Position numbers and translations under genes: made by a program. The notes beneath the pieces are model-generated. The model saw only the letters and a list, made by a program, of their open reading frames with translations. It was not told where the DNA came from and ran no database searches. Of a stretch of 64,000 nt of DNA, positions 27,546 to 39,200 are shown in pieces. The DNA comes from Schistocephalus solidus. Its lineage: Eukaryota > Platyhelminthes > Cestoda > Diphyllobothriidea > Diphyllobothriidae. How positions within the stretch are numbered: position 1 is the stretch's first letter; each line of letters opens with the position of its first letter. Location of the stretch: positions 1-64,000 of the forward strand of contig WEDG01005608.1 in NCBI GenBank assembly GCA_017591395.1. The letters run 5' to 3'.

Positions 27546-28111
27546 CTCACTAAGTGGAATGAGATCCTTCTGGTCACTATTTCAATACAAAAACCTACCT
27601 ATTCACCGCAATAGCTTACTTACCACCATTAATTCTGACTCTTTTGAATGAGATCCTTCTGGTGACCATTTCTACACACAAATTCACCTATTTAACGCAA
27701 TAGCTTACTTACCATCATCAATTCTGACTCTTTTGAATGAGATCCTTCTGGTGAACATTTCTACACATAAACCCACCTATTCACCGCACTAGCTCACTTA
27801 CCACCATTAATTCTGACTTTGTTGGATGAGATCCTTCTGGTGACCATTTTTACACACAAACCCACCTATTTCACCGCAACAGCTTACTAACCACCATCAA
27901 TTCTGACTCTGTAGGATGAGATCCTTATGGTGACCATTTCTACACACAAACCTACCTATTCACCGCAATAGCTTACTTACCACCGTCAATTCTGACTCTG
28001 TTGGATTAAGATCCTTCTGGTGACCATTTCTACACACAAACCCACCTCTTTCACCGCAAATAGCTTTACTTAACACCATCAATTCTCACTCTGTTGGAAT
28101 GAGATCCTTCT
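27546..28111 (+). repeat. Six-unit higher-order repeat, copy A
   Basis: Bounded by two units carrying GGTCA in place of GGTGA at 27572 and 28112, 540 bp apart (6 units plus 6 bases). Internal units in order carry TTTTGAATGAG with AAATTCACCTATTTAACGC, ACCATCATCAATTC, GCACTAGCTCACTTACC, CATTTTTACACAC with GCAACAGC, and GTAGGATGAG. The same ordered set occurs at about 30612-31150, offset 3040 (34 units). Confidence 0.87.
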
Positions 28112-30590
28112 GGTCACCATTTCGACACAAAAACCCACCTATTCGACGCAATAGCTTACTTACCACCATTAATTCTGACTCTGTTGGATGAGATCCTTCT
28201 GGTGACCATTTCTACACACAACACCCACCTATTCAACGCAATAGCTTACTTTACCACCATCAATTCTGACTCTGTTGGATGAGATCCTTCTGGTGACCAT
28301 TTGTACACACAAACCCACCTATTCACCGCAATAGCTTACTTACCACCATCAATTCTGACTATGTTGGATGAGATCCTTCTGGTGAACATTTCTACACACA
28401 AACCCACCTCTTAACCGCAATAGCTTACTTTCCACCATCAATTCTGACTCTGTTGGATAAGATCATTCTGTTTACCATTTCTACACATAAACCCACCTCT
28501 TCGCCGTAATAGCTTACTTACCACCATTAATTCTGCCTCTTTTGGATGAGATCATTATGGTGATCATTTCTACACACAAACCTACCTCTTCACCGCAATA
28601 GATTACTATCAACCATCAATTCTGACTCTGTTGGATAAGATCCTTCTAGTGGCCATTTCTACACACAAACCCACCTCTTCACCGCAATAGCTTACTTACC
28701 ACCATAAATTCTGACTCTGTTGGATAAGATCCTTCTGTTGACCATTTCTACACATAAAACCAACCTGTTCACCGCAATAAATTACTTACCATCATCAATT
28801 CTGACTCTGTTGGATGAGATCCCTCCGGTGACCATTCCTACACACAAACCCACCTATTAACCGCAATAGCTTACCTTCCACCATAAATTCTGACTCTGTT
28901 GGATGAGATCCTTCTGGTGACCATTTCTACACACAAACCCACCTCTTTACCGCAATAGCTTACTTTCCACCATCAATTCTGACTCTGTTGGATGAGATCA
29001 TTCTGTTTACCATTTCTACACATAAACCCACCTCTTCGCCATAATAGCTTACTTACCACTATTAATTCCGCCTCTTTTGGATGAGATCATTATGGTGATC
29101 ATTTCTACACACAAACCCACCTCTTCACCGCAATAGATTACTATCAACCATCAATTCTGACTATGTTGGATAAGATCCTTCTGGTGACCATTTCTACACA
29201 CAAACCCACCTCTTCACCGCAATAGCTTACTTACCACCATAAATTCTGACTCTGTTGGATGAGATCCTTCTGAAGAGCATTTCTAAAACAAAACCACCTC
29301 TTCACCGCAATAGCTTACTTTCCACCATCAATTCTGACTCTGTTGGATGAGATCCTTCTGTTGACCATTTCTACACACAAACCCACCTCTTCACCGCAAT
29401 AGCTTACTTACCATCATCAATTCTGACTCTGTTGGATGAGATCCTTCCGGTGACCATTCCTACACACAAACCCACCTATTAACCGCAATAGCTTACCTAC
29501 CACCATAAATTCTGACTCTGTTGGATGAGATCATTCTGTTGACCATTTCTACACATAAACCCACATCTTCACCATAATAGCTTACTTACCACCATTAATT
29601 CCGCCTCTTTTTGGATGAGATCATTACGGTGATCATTTCTACACAAAAACCCACCTCTTCACCGCATTAGATTACTTACAACCATCAATTCTGACTCTGT
29701 TGGATGAGATCCTTCTGTTGACCATTTCCACACAGAAACCAACCTGTTCACCGCAATAGCTTACTAACCACCATCAATTCTGCCTCTATTGGATGAGATC
29801 ATTCTGGTGACCATTTCTACACACAAACCCACCTCTTCACCGCCATAGATTACTTACCATCATTAATTCTGACTCTGTTGAATGAGATCCTTCTGGTGAC
29901 CACTTCTACACACAAACCCACCTCTTCACCGCAAAAGCTTACTTACCACCATCAATACTGCCTCTTTTGGATGAGATCATTATGGTGATCATTTATACGG
30001 ACAAACTTACCTCTTCACCGCAATAGTTTACTTACAACCATCAATTCTGACTCTGTTGGATGAGATCCTTCTGGTGACCGTTTCCACACAGAAACCTACC
30101 TCTTCACCGCAATAGCTTACTTACCACCATCAATTCTGACTCTGTTGAATGAGATCCTTCTGGTGACCACTTCTACACACAAACCCACCTCTTCACCGCA
30201 ATAGCTTACTTACCACCATCAATTCTGCCACTTTTGGATGAGATCATTATGGTGATCATTTATACACACAAATTCACCTCTTCACCGCAATAGTTTACTT
30301 ACAACCATCAATTCTGACTCTGTGGGATGATATCCTTCTGGTGACCATTTCTACACACAAAACCCACCTGTTCACGGCAATAGCTTACTTACCAACCATC
30401 AATTCTGACTCTGTTGGATGAGATCCTTCTGGTGACCATTCCTACACACAAACCCACCTATTTCAACCGCAATAGCTTACCTACCACCATCAATTCTGAC
30501 TCTGTTGGATGAGATCCTTCTGGTGACCATTTCTACACACAAGCCCACCTTTTCACCGCAAATAGCTTTCTTACCAACATCAATTCTCAC

Positions 30591-31690
30591 TCTGTTGGAT
30601 GAGATCCTTCTGGTCACCATTTCCACACAAAAACCTACCTATTCACCGCAATAGCTTACTTACCACCATTAATTCTGACTCTTTTGAATGAGATCCTTCT
30701 GGTGACCATTTCTACACACAAATTCACCTATTTAACGCAATAGCTTACTTACCATCATCAATTCTGACTCTTTTGAATGAGATCCTTCTGGTGAACATTT
30801 CTACACATAAACCCACCTATTCACCGCAATAGCTCACTTACCACCATTAATTCTGACTTTGTTGGATGAGATCCTTCTGGTGACCATTTTTACACACAAG
30901 CCCACCTATTTACCGCAACAGCTTACTAACCACCATCAATTCTGACTCTGTAGGATGAGATCTTTATGGTGACCATTTCTACACACAAACCTACCTATTC
31001 ACCGCAATAGCTTACTTACCACCATCAATTCTGACTCTGTTGGATAAGATCCTTCTGGTGACCATTTCTACACACAAACCCACATTTTCACCGCAAATAG
31101 CTTTACTTTACCACCATCAATTCTCACTCTGGTGGAATGAGATCCTTCTGGTCACCATTTCACACAAAAACCCACCTATTCAACGTAATAGCTTACTTAC
31201 CACCATCAATTCTGACTCTGTTGGATGAGATCCTTCTGGTGACCATTTGTACACACAAAACCCACCTATTCGCCGCAATAGCTTACTTACCACCATCAAT
31301 TCTGACTATGTTGGATGAGATCCTTCTGGTGAACATTTCTACACACAAACCCACCTATTGACCGCGATAGCTTACTTACCACCATCAAGGCTGTCTCTGT
31401 TGGATGAGATCCTTCTGGTGACCATTTCTACACAAAACGCACCTATTTCACCGCATTAGCGTACTTACCACCATCAATTCTGACTCTGTTGGATGAGATC
31501 CTTCTGGTGACCATTTCTACAAATAAACCCACCAATTCACCGCAATAGCTTACCTACCACCATCAATTCTAACTCTGTTAAATAAGATCCTTCTGGTGAC
31601 CATTTCTACACACAAGCCCACCTTTTCACCGCAAATAGCTTTCTTACCAGCATCAATTCTACTCTAGTGTGGAATGAGATCCTTCTGGTC
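30591..31690 (+). repeat. Six-unit higher-order repeat, copies B and C in tandem
   Basis: GGTCACCATTTC units lie at 30612, 31150 and 31687, spaced 538 and 537 (6 units each). Copy B repeats copy A at 27.57 kb unit by unit, including TTTTGAATGAG, AAATTCACCTATTTAACGC, AGCTCACTTACC, CAACAGCTTACTAACC and GTAGGATGAG. Copy C has different internal units, so only the boundary unit and period are shared there. A related GGTCACC unit appears at 34360, 30 units past the third. Confidence 0.82.
31300..31660 (+). repeat. Four-unit segment duplicated 2.67 kb downstream
   Basis: The ordered changes GACTATGTTGG, GGTGAACATTTC, CTATTGACCGCGATAGC, ATCAAGGCTGTCTCTG, AAATAAACCCACCAATTC and CTTACCTACC recur at about 33975-34330. 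ACCGCGATAG is at 31361 and 34035, an offset of 2674, which is 30 units plus 4 bases. The copies differ mainly by a few substitutions. The segment contains a lone AAGGCTG unit of the type that dominates 51-58 kb. Confidence 0.88.
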
Positions 31691-32370
31691 ACCATTTCGA
31701 CACAAAAACCCACCTATTCGACCGCAATAGCTTACTTACCACCATAAATTCTGACTATGTTAGATGAGATCCTTCTGGTGACCATTTGTACACACAACAC
31801 CCACCTATTCAACGCAATAGCTTACTTACCACCATCAATTCTGACTCTGTTGGATGAGATCCTTCTGGTGACCATTTGTACACACAAAGCCACCTATTCG
31901 CCGCAATAGCTTACTTACCACCATCAATTCTGACTATGTTGGATGAGATCCTTCTGGTGACCATTTCTACACACAAAGCCACCTATTCGCCGCAATAGCT
32001 AACTTACCACCATCAATTCTGACTCTGTTGGATGAGATCATTCTGGTGACCATTGTCTACACACAAAGCCCACCTATTCGCCGCAATAGCTTACTTACCA
32101 CCATCAATTCTGCATCTGTTGGATGAGATCCTTCTGGTGACCATGTCTACACACAAATTCACCTATTCACCGCAATAGCTTACTTACCACCATTAATTCT
32201 GACTCTGTTGGATGATATCCTTCTAGTGACCATTTCTACACACAAACCCACCTATTCACCGCAATAGCTTTCTTACCACCATCAATTCTGACTCCTTTGG
32301 ATAAGATCCTTCTGGTGACCATTTCTACTTACAAACCCACCTATTCACCGCAATAGCTTACTAACAACCA

Positions 32371-33169
32371 ACAATTCTGACTATGTTGGATGAGATCCTT
32401 CTGGTGAACATTTCTACACAAAAACCCACCTATTCACCGCAATAAATAACTTACAACCATCAATTCTGACTCTGTTGGATGAGATCCTTCTGGTGACCAT
32501 TTCTACTCACAAACCCACTTATTCACCGCAATAGCTTACTAAAAACCAACAATTCTGACTATGTTTATAAGATCCTTCTTGTGACCATTTCTACACACAA
32601 ACGCACATATTCACCACCATAGCTTACTTACCACCATCAATTCTGACTCTTTTGGAGGAGATCCTTCTGGTGACCATTTCTACACAAAATCCCACCTATT
32701 CACCGCTATAGATAACTTACAGCCATCAATTCTGACTCTGTTGGATGAGATACTTCACGTGACCATTATTACACACAAACACACCTATTCACCGAAATAG
32801 CTTACTTACCACCATTAATTCTGACTCTTTTGGATGAGATCCTTCTGGTGACCATTTCTACAAAGAAACCGTTCTATTCACCGAGAACGCTTACATACTG
32901 CCATTAATTCTGACTCTGTTGGATAAGATCCTTCTGGTGACCATTTCTACACACAAACCCACATATTCACCGCAATAGCTTACTTACCACCATCATTTCT
33001 GGCTCTGTTGGATGAGACCCTTCAAGTGACCATTATTACACACAACCCTCCTATTCACCGCAATAGCTTACTTACCACCATGAATTCTGACTCTTTTGGA
33101 TGAGATCCTTCTGGTGACCATTTGTACACACAAAGCCACCTATTCGCCGCAATAGCTTACTTACCACCA
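32371..33169 (+). repeat. Nine-unit tandem duplication, first copy
   Basis: Begins at ATTCTGACTATGTTGGATG and matches the adjacent 799 bp almost base for base. AAAACCCACC before CAATAAATAAC is at 32421 and again at 33220; GGCTCTGTTG is at 33001 and 33801. The period of 799-800 is 9 units less 1-2 bases. Shared rare changes include TTTCTACTCAC, CTAAAAACCAACAATTC, GGAGGAGATCC, ATACTTCACGTGACC and CGAGAACGCTTACATACTG. Small differences exist, for example TTTATAAG against TTTGATAAG. Confidence 0.93.
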
Positions 33170-33968
33170 TCAATTCTGACTATGTTGGATGAGATCCTTC
33201 TGGTGAACATTTCTACACAAAAACCCACCTATTCACCGCAATAAATAACTTACAACCATCAATTCTGACTCTGTTGGATGAGATCCTTCTGGTGACCATT
33301 TCTACTCACAAACCCACTTATTCACCGCAATAGCTTACTAAAAACCAACAATTCTGACTATGTTTGATAAGATCCTTCTTGTGACCATTTCTACACACAA
33401 ACGCACATATTCACCGCCATAGCTTTTTTACCACCATCAATTCTGACTCTTTTGGAGGAGATCCTTCTGGTGACCATTTCTACACAAAATCCAACCTATT
33501 CACCGCTATAGATAACTTACAGCCATCAATTCTGACTCTGTTGGATGAGATACTTCACGTGACCATTATTACACACAAACACACCTATTCACCGAAATAG
33601 CTTACTTACCACCATTAATTCTGACTCTTTTGGATGAGATCCTTCTGGTGACCATTTCTACAAAGAAACCGTTCTATTCACCGAGAACGCTTACATACTG
33701 CCATTAATTCTGACTCTGTTGGATAAGATCCTTCTGGTGACCATTTCTACACACAAACCCACATATTCACCGCAATAGCTTACTTACCACCATCATTTCT
33801 GGCTCTGTTGGATGAGACCCTTCAAGTGACCATTATTACACACAACCCTCCTATTCACCGCAATAGCTTACTTACCACCATGAATTCTGACTCTTTTGGA
33901 TGAGATCCTTCTGGTGACCATTTGTACACACAAAGCCACCTATTCGCCGCAATAGCTTACTTACCACC
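33170..33968 (+). repeat. Nine-unit tandem duplication, second copy
   Basis: Immediate head-to-tail copy of 32371-33169. Near identity over about 800 bp, in a region where neighbouring units differ strongly, points to recent duplication. It ends where CACACAAACCCACCTATTG replaces CACAAAAACCC, passing into a segment that matches 31300-31660. A softened version of the same order of units is seen at about 35.28-36.0 kb. Confidence 0.92.
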
Positions 33969-33974
33969 ATCAAT

Positions 33975-34330
33975 TCTGACTATGTTGGATGAGATCCTTC
34001 TGGTGAACATTTCTACACACAAACCCACCTATTGACCGCGATAGCTTACTTACCACCATCAAGGCTGTCTCTGTTGGATGAGATCATTCTGGTGACCATT
34101 TTTACACAAACGCACCTATTTCACCGCAATAGCTTACTTACCACCATCAATTCTGACTCTGTTGGATGAGATCCTTCTGGTGACCATTTCTACAAATAAA
34201 CCCACCAATTCACCGCAATAGCTTACCTACCACCATCAATTCTAACTCTGTTGGATAAGATCCTTCTGGTGACCATTTCTACACACAAAGCCCACCTTTT
34301 CACCGCAAATAGCTTTACTTACCACCATCA
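33975..34330 (+). repeat. Second copy of the 31.3-kb four-unit segment
   Basis: Matches 31300-31660 in order of variants (GAACATTTC, TTGACCGCGATAGC, ATCAAGGCTGTCTCTG, CACCAATTCACC, TTCTAACTCTG). Offset 2674. Differences include ATCATT for ATCCTT and a shorter CATTTTTACACAAACGC. Following units (AATAGCTTTACTTACC, then GGTCACC at 34360) also match, so the duplicated stretch continues to about 34.4 kb. Confidence 0.86.
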
Positions 34331-34900
34331 ATTCTGACTCTGTTGGATGAGATCCTTCTGGTCACCATTTCTACACAAAACCCACCTATTCGACCGCAAT
34401 AGCTTACTTACCACCATCAAATTCTGACTATGTTGGATGAGATCCTTCTGGTGACCATTGTCTACACACAAACCCACCTATTCACCGCAATAGCTTACTT
34501 TTACTCGCCATCAATTCTGACTCTGTTGGATGAGATCCTTCTGGTGACCATTTTGTACACACAAAGCCCACCTATTCACCGCAATAGCTTACTTACCACC
34601 ATCAATTCTGACTCTGTTGGATGAGATCCTTCTGGTGACCATTTCTACACACAAAGCCACCTATTCGCCGCAATAGCTAACTTACCACCATCAATTCTGA
34701 CTCTGTTGGATGAGATCCTTCTGGTGACCATTGTAACACATAAAGCAACCTCTCGCTGCAATAGCTTACTTACCACCATCAATTCTGTATCTGTTGGATG
34801 AGATCCTTCTGGTGACCATGTCTACACACAAATTCACCTATTAACCGCAATTTCTTACTTACCACCATTAATTCTGACTCTGTTGGATGAGATCCTTCTG

Positions 34901-37900
34901 GTGACCATTTCTACACACAAACCCACCTATTCGAACGCAATAGCTTTACTTACCACCATCAATTCTGACTCTGTTGGATGAGATCCTTCTGGTGACCATT
35001 TCTACACACAAACCCACCTATTCACCGCAATAGCTTACTAACAACCATCAATTCTGACTCTGTTGATGAGATCCTTCTGGTGACCATTTCTACACACAAA
35101 ACCCACCTATTCACCGCAATAGCTTTACTTACAACCATCAATTCTGACTCTGTTGGATGAGATCCTTCTGGTGACCATTTCTACACACAAACCCACCTAT
35201 TCACCGCAATAGCTTACTACCACCATCAATTCTGACTCTGTTTGGATGAGATCCTTCTGGTGACCATTTCTACACACAAACGCACCTATTCACCGCCATA
35301 GCTTACTTTACCACCATCAATTCTGACTCTGTTGGATGAGATCCTTCTGGTGACCATTTCTACACAAAATCCCACCTATTCACCGCAATAGCTTACTTAC
35401 CACCATCAATTCTGACTCTGTTGGATGAGATACTTCTGGTGACCATTTCTACACACAAACACACCTATTCACCGCAATAGCTTACTTACCACCATCAATT
35501 CTGACTCTGTTTGGATGAGATCCTTCTGGTGACCATTTCTACACACAAACCCACCTATTCACCGCAGATAGCTTACTATACCACCATCAATTCTGACTCT
35601 GTTGGATGAGATCCTTCTGGTGACCATTTCTACACACAAACCCACCTATTCACCGCAATAGCTTACTTACCACCATCAATTTCTGACTCTGTTGGATGAG
35701 ATCCCTTCTAGTGACCATTATCTACACACAAACCCACCTATTCACCGCAATAGCTTACTTACCACCATCAATTCTGACTCTTTTGGATGAGATCCTTCTG
35801 GTGACCATTTCTACACACAAAACCCACCTATTCACCGCAATAGCTTACTTACCACCATCAATTCTGACTCTGTTGGATGAGATCCTTCTGGTGACCATTT
35901 CTACACACAAACCCACCTATTCACCGCAATAGCTTACTTTACCACCATCATTTTCTGGCTCTGTTGGATGAGATCCTTCTGGTGACCATATTACACACAA
36001 ACCCACCTATTCACCGCAATAGCTTACTTACCCACCATCAATTCTGACTCTGTTTGGATGAGATCCTTCTGGTGACCATTTCTACACACAAACCCACCTA
36101 TTCACCGCAATAGCTTACTTACCACCATCAATTCTGACTCTGTTGGATGAGATCCTTTCTGGTGACCATTTCTACACAAAACCCACCTATTCACCGCAAT
36201 AGCTTACTTACCACCATCAATTCTGACTCTGTTGGATGAGATCCTTCTGGTGACCATTTCTACACACAAACCCACCTATTTCACCGCAATAGCTTTACTT
36301 ACCACCATCAATTCTGACTCTGTTTGGATGAGATCCTTCTGGTGACCATTTCTACACACAAACCCACCTATTCACCGCAATAGCTTACTTACCACCATCA
36401 ATTCTGACTCTGTTTGGATGAGATCCTTCTGGTGACCATTTCTACACACAAACCCACCTCTTCACCGCAATAGCTTTACTTTACCACCATCAATTCTGAC
36501 TCTGTTGGATGAGATCCTTCTGGTGACCATTTTCTACACACAAACCCACCTCTTCACCGCAATAGCTTACTTACCACCATCAATTCTGACTCTGTTGGAT
36601 GAGATCCTTCTGGTGACCATTTCTACACACAAACCCACCTATTCACCGCAATAGCTTACTTTACCACCATCAATTCTGACTCTGTTGGATGAGATCCTTC
36701 TGGTGACCATTTCTACACACAAACCCACCTATTCACCGCAATAGCTTACTTTACCACCATCAATTCTGACTCTGTTGGATGAGATCCTTCTGGTGACCAT
36801 TTCTACACACAAACCCACCTCTTTCACCGCAATAGCTTACTTTACCACCATCAATTCTGACTCTGTTTGGATGAGATCCTTCTGGTGACCATTTCTACAC
36901 ACAAACCCACCTATTCACCGCAATAGCTTACTTACCACCATCAATTCTGACTCTGTTTGGATGAGATCCTTTCTGGTGACCATTTCTACACACAAAACCC
37001 ACCTGTTCACCGCAATAGATTACTTACCATCATCAATTCTGACTCTGTTGGATGAGATCCCTTCCGGTGACCATTTCTACACACAAACCCACCTATTAAC
37101 CGCAATAGCTTACCTTCCACCATCAAATTCTGACTCTGTTGGATGAGATCCTTCTGGTGACCATTTCTACACACAAACCCACCTCTTCACCGCAATAGCT
37201 TACTTTACCACCATCAATTCTGACTCTGTTGGATGAGATCATTCTGGTGACCATTTCTACACACAAACCCACCTCTTCGCCATAATAGCTTACTTACCAC
37301 CATCAATTCTGCCTCTGTTTGGATGAGATCATTATGGTGACCATTTCTACACACAAACCCACCTCTTCACCGCAATAGCTTACTTACCAACCATCAATTC
37401 TGACTCTGTTGGATGAGATCCTTCTGGTGACCATTTCTACACACAAACCCACCTATTCACCGCAATAGCTTACTTACCACCATCAATTCTGACTCTGTTG
37501 GATGAGATCCTTCTGGTGACCATTTCTACACACAAACCCACCTATTCACCGCAATAGCTTACTTACCACCATCAAATTCTGACTCTGTTGGATGAGATCC
37601 TTTCTGGTGACCATTTCTACACACAAAACCCACCTATTCACCGCAATAGCTTACTTACCACCATCAATTCTGACTCTGTTTGGATGAGATCCTTCTGGTG
37701 ACCATTTCTACACACAAACCCACCTATTCACCGCAATAGCTTACTTACCACCATCAATTCTGACTCTGTTGGATGAGATCCTTCTGGTGACCATTTCTAC
37801 ACACAAACCCACCCTATTCACCGCAATAGCTTACCTTACCACCATCAATTCTGACTCTGTTGGATGAGATCCTTCTGGTGACCATTTCTACACACAAACC

Positions 37901-39200
37901 CACCTTTTCACCGCAATAGCTTACTTACCACCATCAATTCTGACTCTGTTGGATGAGATCCTTCTGGTGACCATTTCTACACACAAACCCACCTATTCAC
38001 CGCAATAGCTTACTTACCACCATTAATTCTGACTCTGTTGGATGAGATCCTTCTGGTGACCATTTCTACACACAAACCCACCTCTTCACCGCAATAGCTT
38101 ACTTACCAACCATCAATTCTGACTCTGTTGGATGAGATCCTTCTGTTGACCATTTCTACACACAAACCCACCTCTTCACCGCAATAGCTTACTTACCACC
38201 ATCAATTCTGACTCTGTTGGATGAGATCCTTCTGGTGACCATTTCTACACACAAACCCACCTATTCACCGCAATAGCTTACTTACCACCATAAATTCTGA
38301 CTCTGTTGGATGAGATCCTTCTGGTGACCATTTCTACACACAAACCCACATCTTCACCATAATAGCTTACTTACCACCATCAATTCTGCCTCTTTTTGGA
38401 TGAGATCATTCTGGTGATCATTTCTACACAAAACCCACCTCTTCACCGCATTAGATTACTTACAACCATCAATTCTGACTCTGTTGGATGAGATCCTTCT
38501 GTTGACCATTTCCACACAGAAACCCACCTCTTCACCGCAATAGCTTACTTACCACCATCAATTCTGACTCTGTTGGATGAGATCCTTCTGGTGACCATTT
38601 CTACACACAAACCCACCTCTTCACCGCAATAGCTTACTTACCACCATCAATTCTGACTCTGTTGAATGAGATCCTTCTGGTGACCATTTCTACACACAAA
38701 CCCACCTCTTCACCGCAATAGCTTACTTACCACCATCAATTCTGACTCTGTTTGGATGAGATCATTTCTGGTGACCATTTCTACACACAAACCCTACCTC
38801 TTCACCGCAATAGCTTTACTTACAACCATCAATTCTGACTCTGTTGGATGAGATCCTTCTGGTGACCATTTCTACACACAAAACCCTACCTCTTCACCGC
38901 AATAGCTTACTTACCACCATCAATTCTGACTCTGTTGGATGAGATCCTTCTGGTGACCATTTCTACACACAAACCCACCTCTTTCACCGCAATAGCTTAC
39001 TTACCACCATCAATTCTGACTCTGTTGGATGAGATCCTTCTGGTGACCATTTCTACACACAAACCCACCTATTCACCGCAATAGCTTTACTTACCACCAT
39101 CAATTCTGACTCTGTTGGATGAGATCCTTCTGGTGACCATTTCTACACACAAACCCACCTATTCACCGCAATAGCTTACTTTACCACCATCAAATTCTGA
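34901..39200 (+). repeat. Partly homogenised copies of the upstream higher-order blocks
   Basis: Units are near canonical, yet a few rare changes appear in the same order as in diverged blocks upstream. At 35.28-36.0 kb these are CCGCCATAGC, ACAAAATCCCACC, GAGATACTTC with AAACACACC, and TCTGGCTCTG, as in the nine-unit copies at 32.6-33.8 kb. Between them the other diagnostic changes of those copies are missing and replaced by consensus bases. Extra bases in runs (CTTTACC, TGTTTGG) are frequent. Confidence 0.78.
36961..38540 (+). repeat. Softened copy of the 28.75-29.75 kb segment
   Basis: The order ACCTGTTCACCGC, ACCATCATCAATTC, CTTCCGGTGACC, CTATTAACCGC, CTTACCTTCC, CTCTTCGCCATAATAGC, TCTGCCTCTG with ATCATTATGG matches 28.75-29.1 kb at offsets of 8238 and 8241. 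ACATCTTCACCATAATAGC at 38350, then GCATTAGATTACTTACAACC and TTTCCACACAGAAACC, match 29.56-29.75 kb at offset 8785, implying about 6 more units in between. Many other variants of the source (CACATAAA, ATTAATTC, GGTGATC at some units) are consensus here. Confidence 0.82.

Larger units (their letters stand above)
25851..31900 (+). repeat. Block rich in long higher-order repeats
   Basis: Distinctive variant units recur at multiples of 89. A TGCCTCTTTTGG-type unit followed by ATCATT and a GGTGATC- or GGTAATC-type change has ATCATT at 25949, 26395, 27024, 28551, 29086, 29620, 29976 and 30243. Gaps are close to 5, 7, 17, 6, 6, 4 and 3 units. A unit pair with CCTGTTCACCGC and CTCCGGTGACCATTCC has CTCCGG at 26221, 27386 and 28823. 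ACATCTTCACCATAATAGC occurs near 26341 and 29565. The units differ more from each other than from matching units kilobases away, which defines higher-order repeat structure. Confidence 0.88.
31901..34900 (+). repeat. Diverged block with AAAGCCACC and TTCGCC units
   Basis: Units often read CAAAGCCACCTATTCGCCGC, changing phases 62-64 and 73. Others carry TTTCTACTCAC, CAATAAATAAC, CCAACAATTC, GGAGGAGATCC and CGAGAACGCTTACATACTG. The block includes the tandem nine-unit duplication and the second copy of the four-unit segment listed separately. Past 34.9 kb the units become more canonical. Confidence 0.85.
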
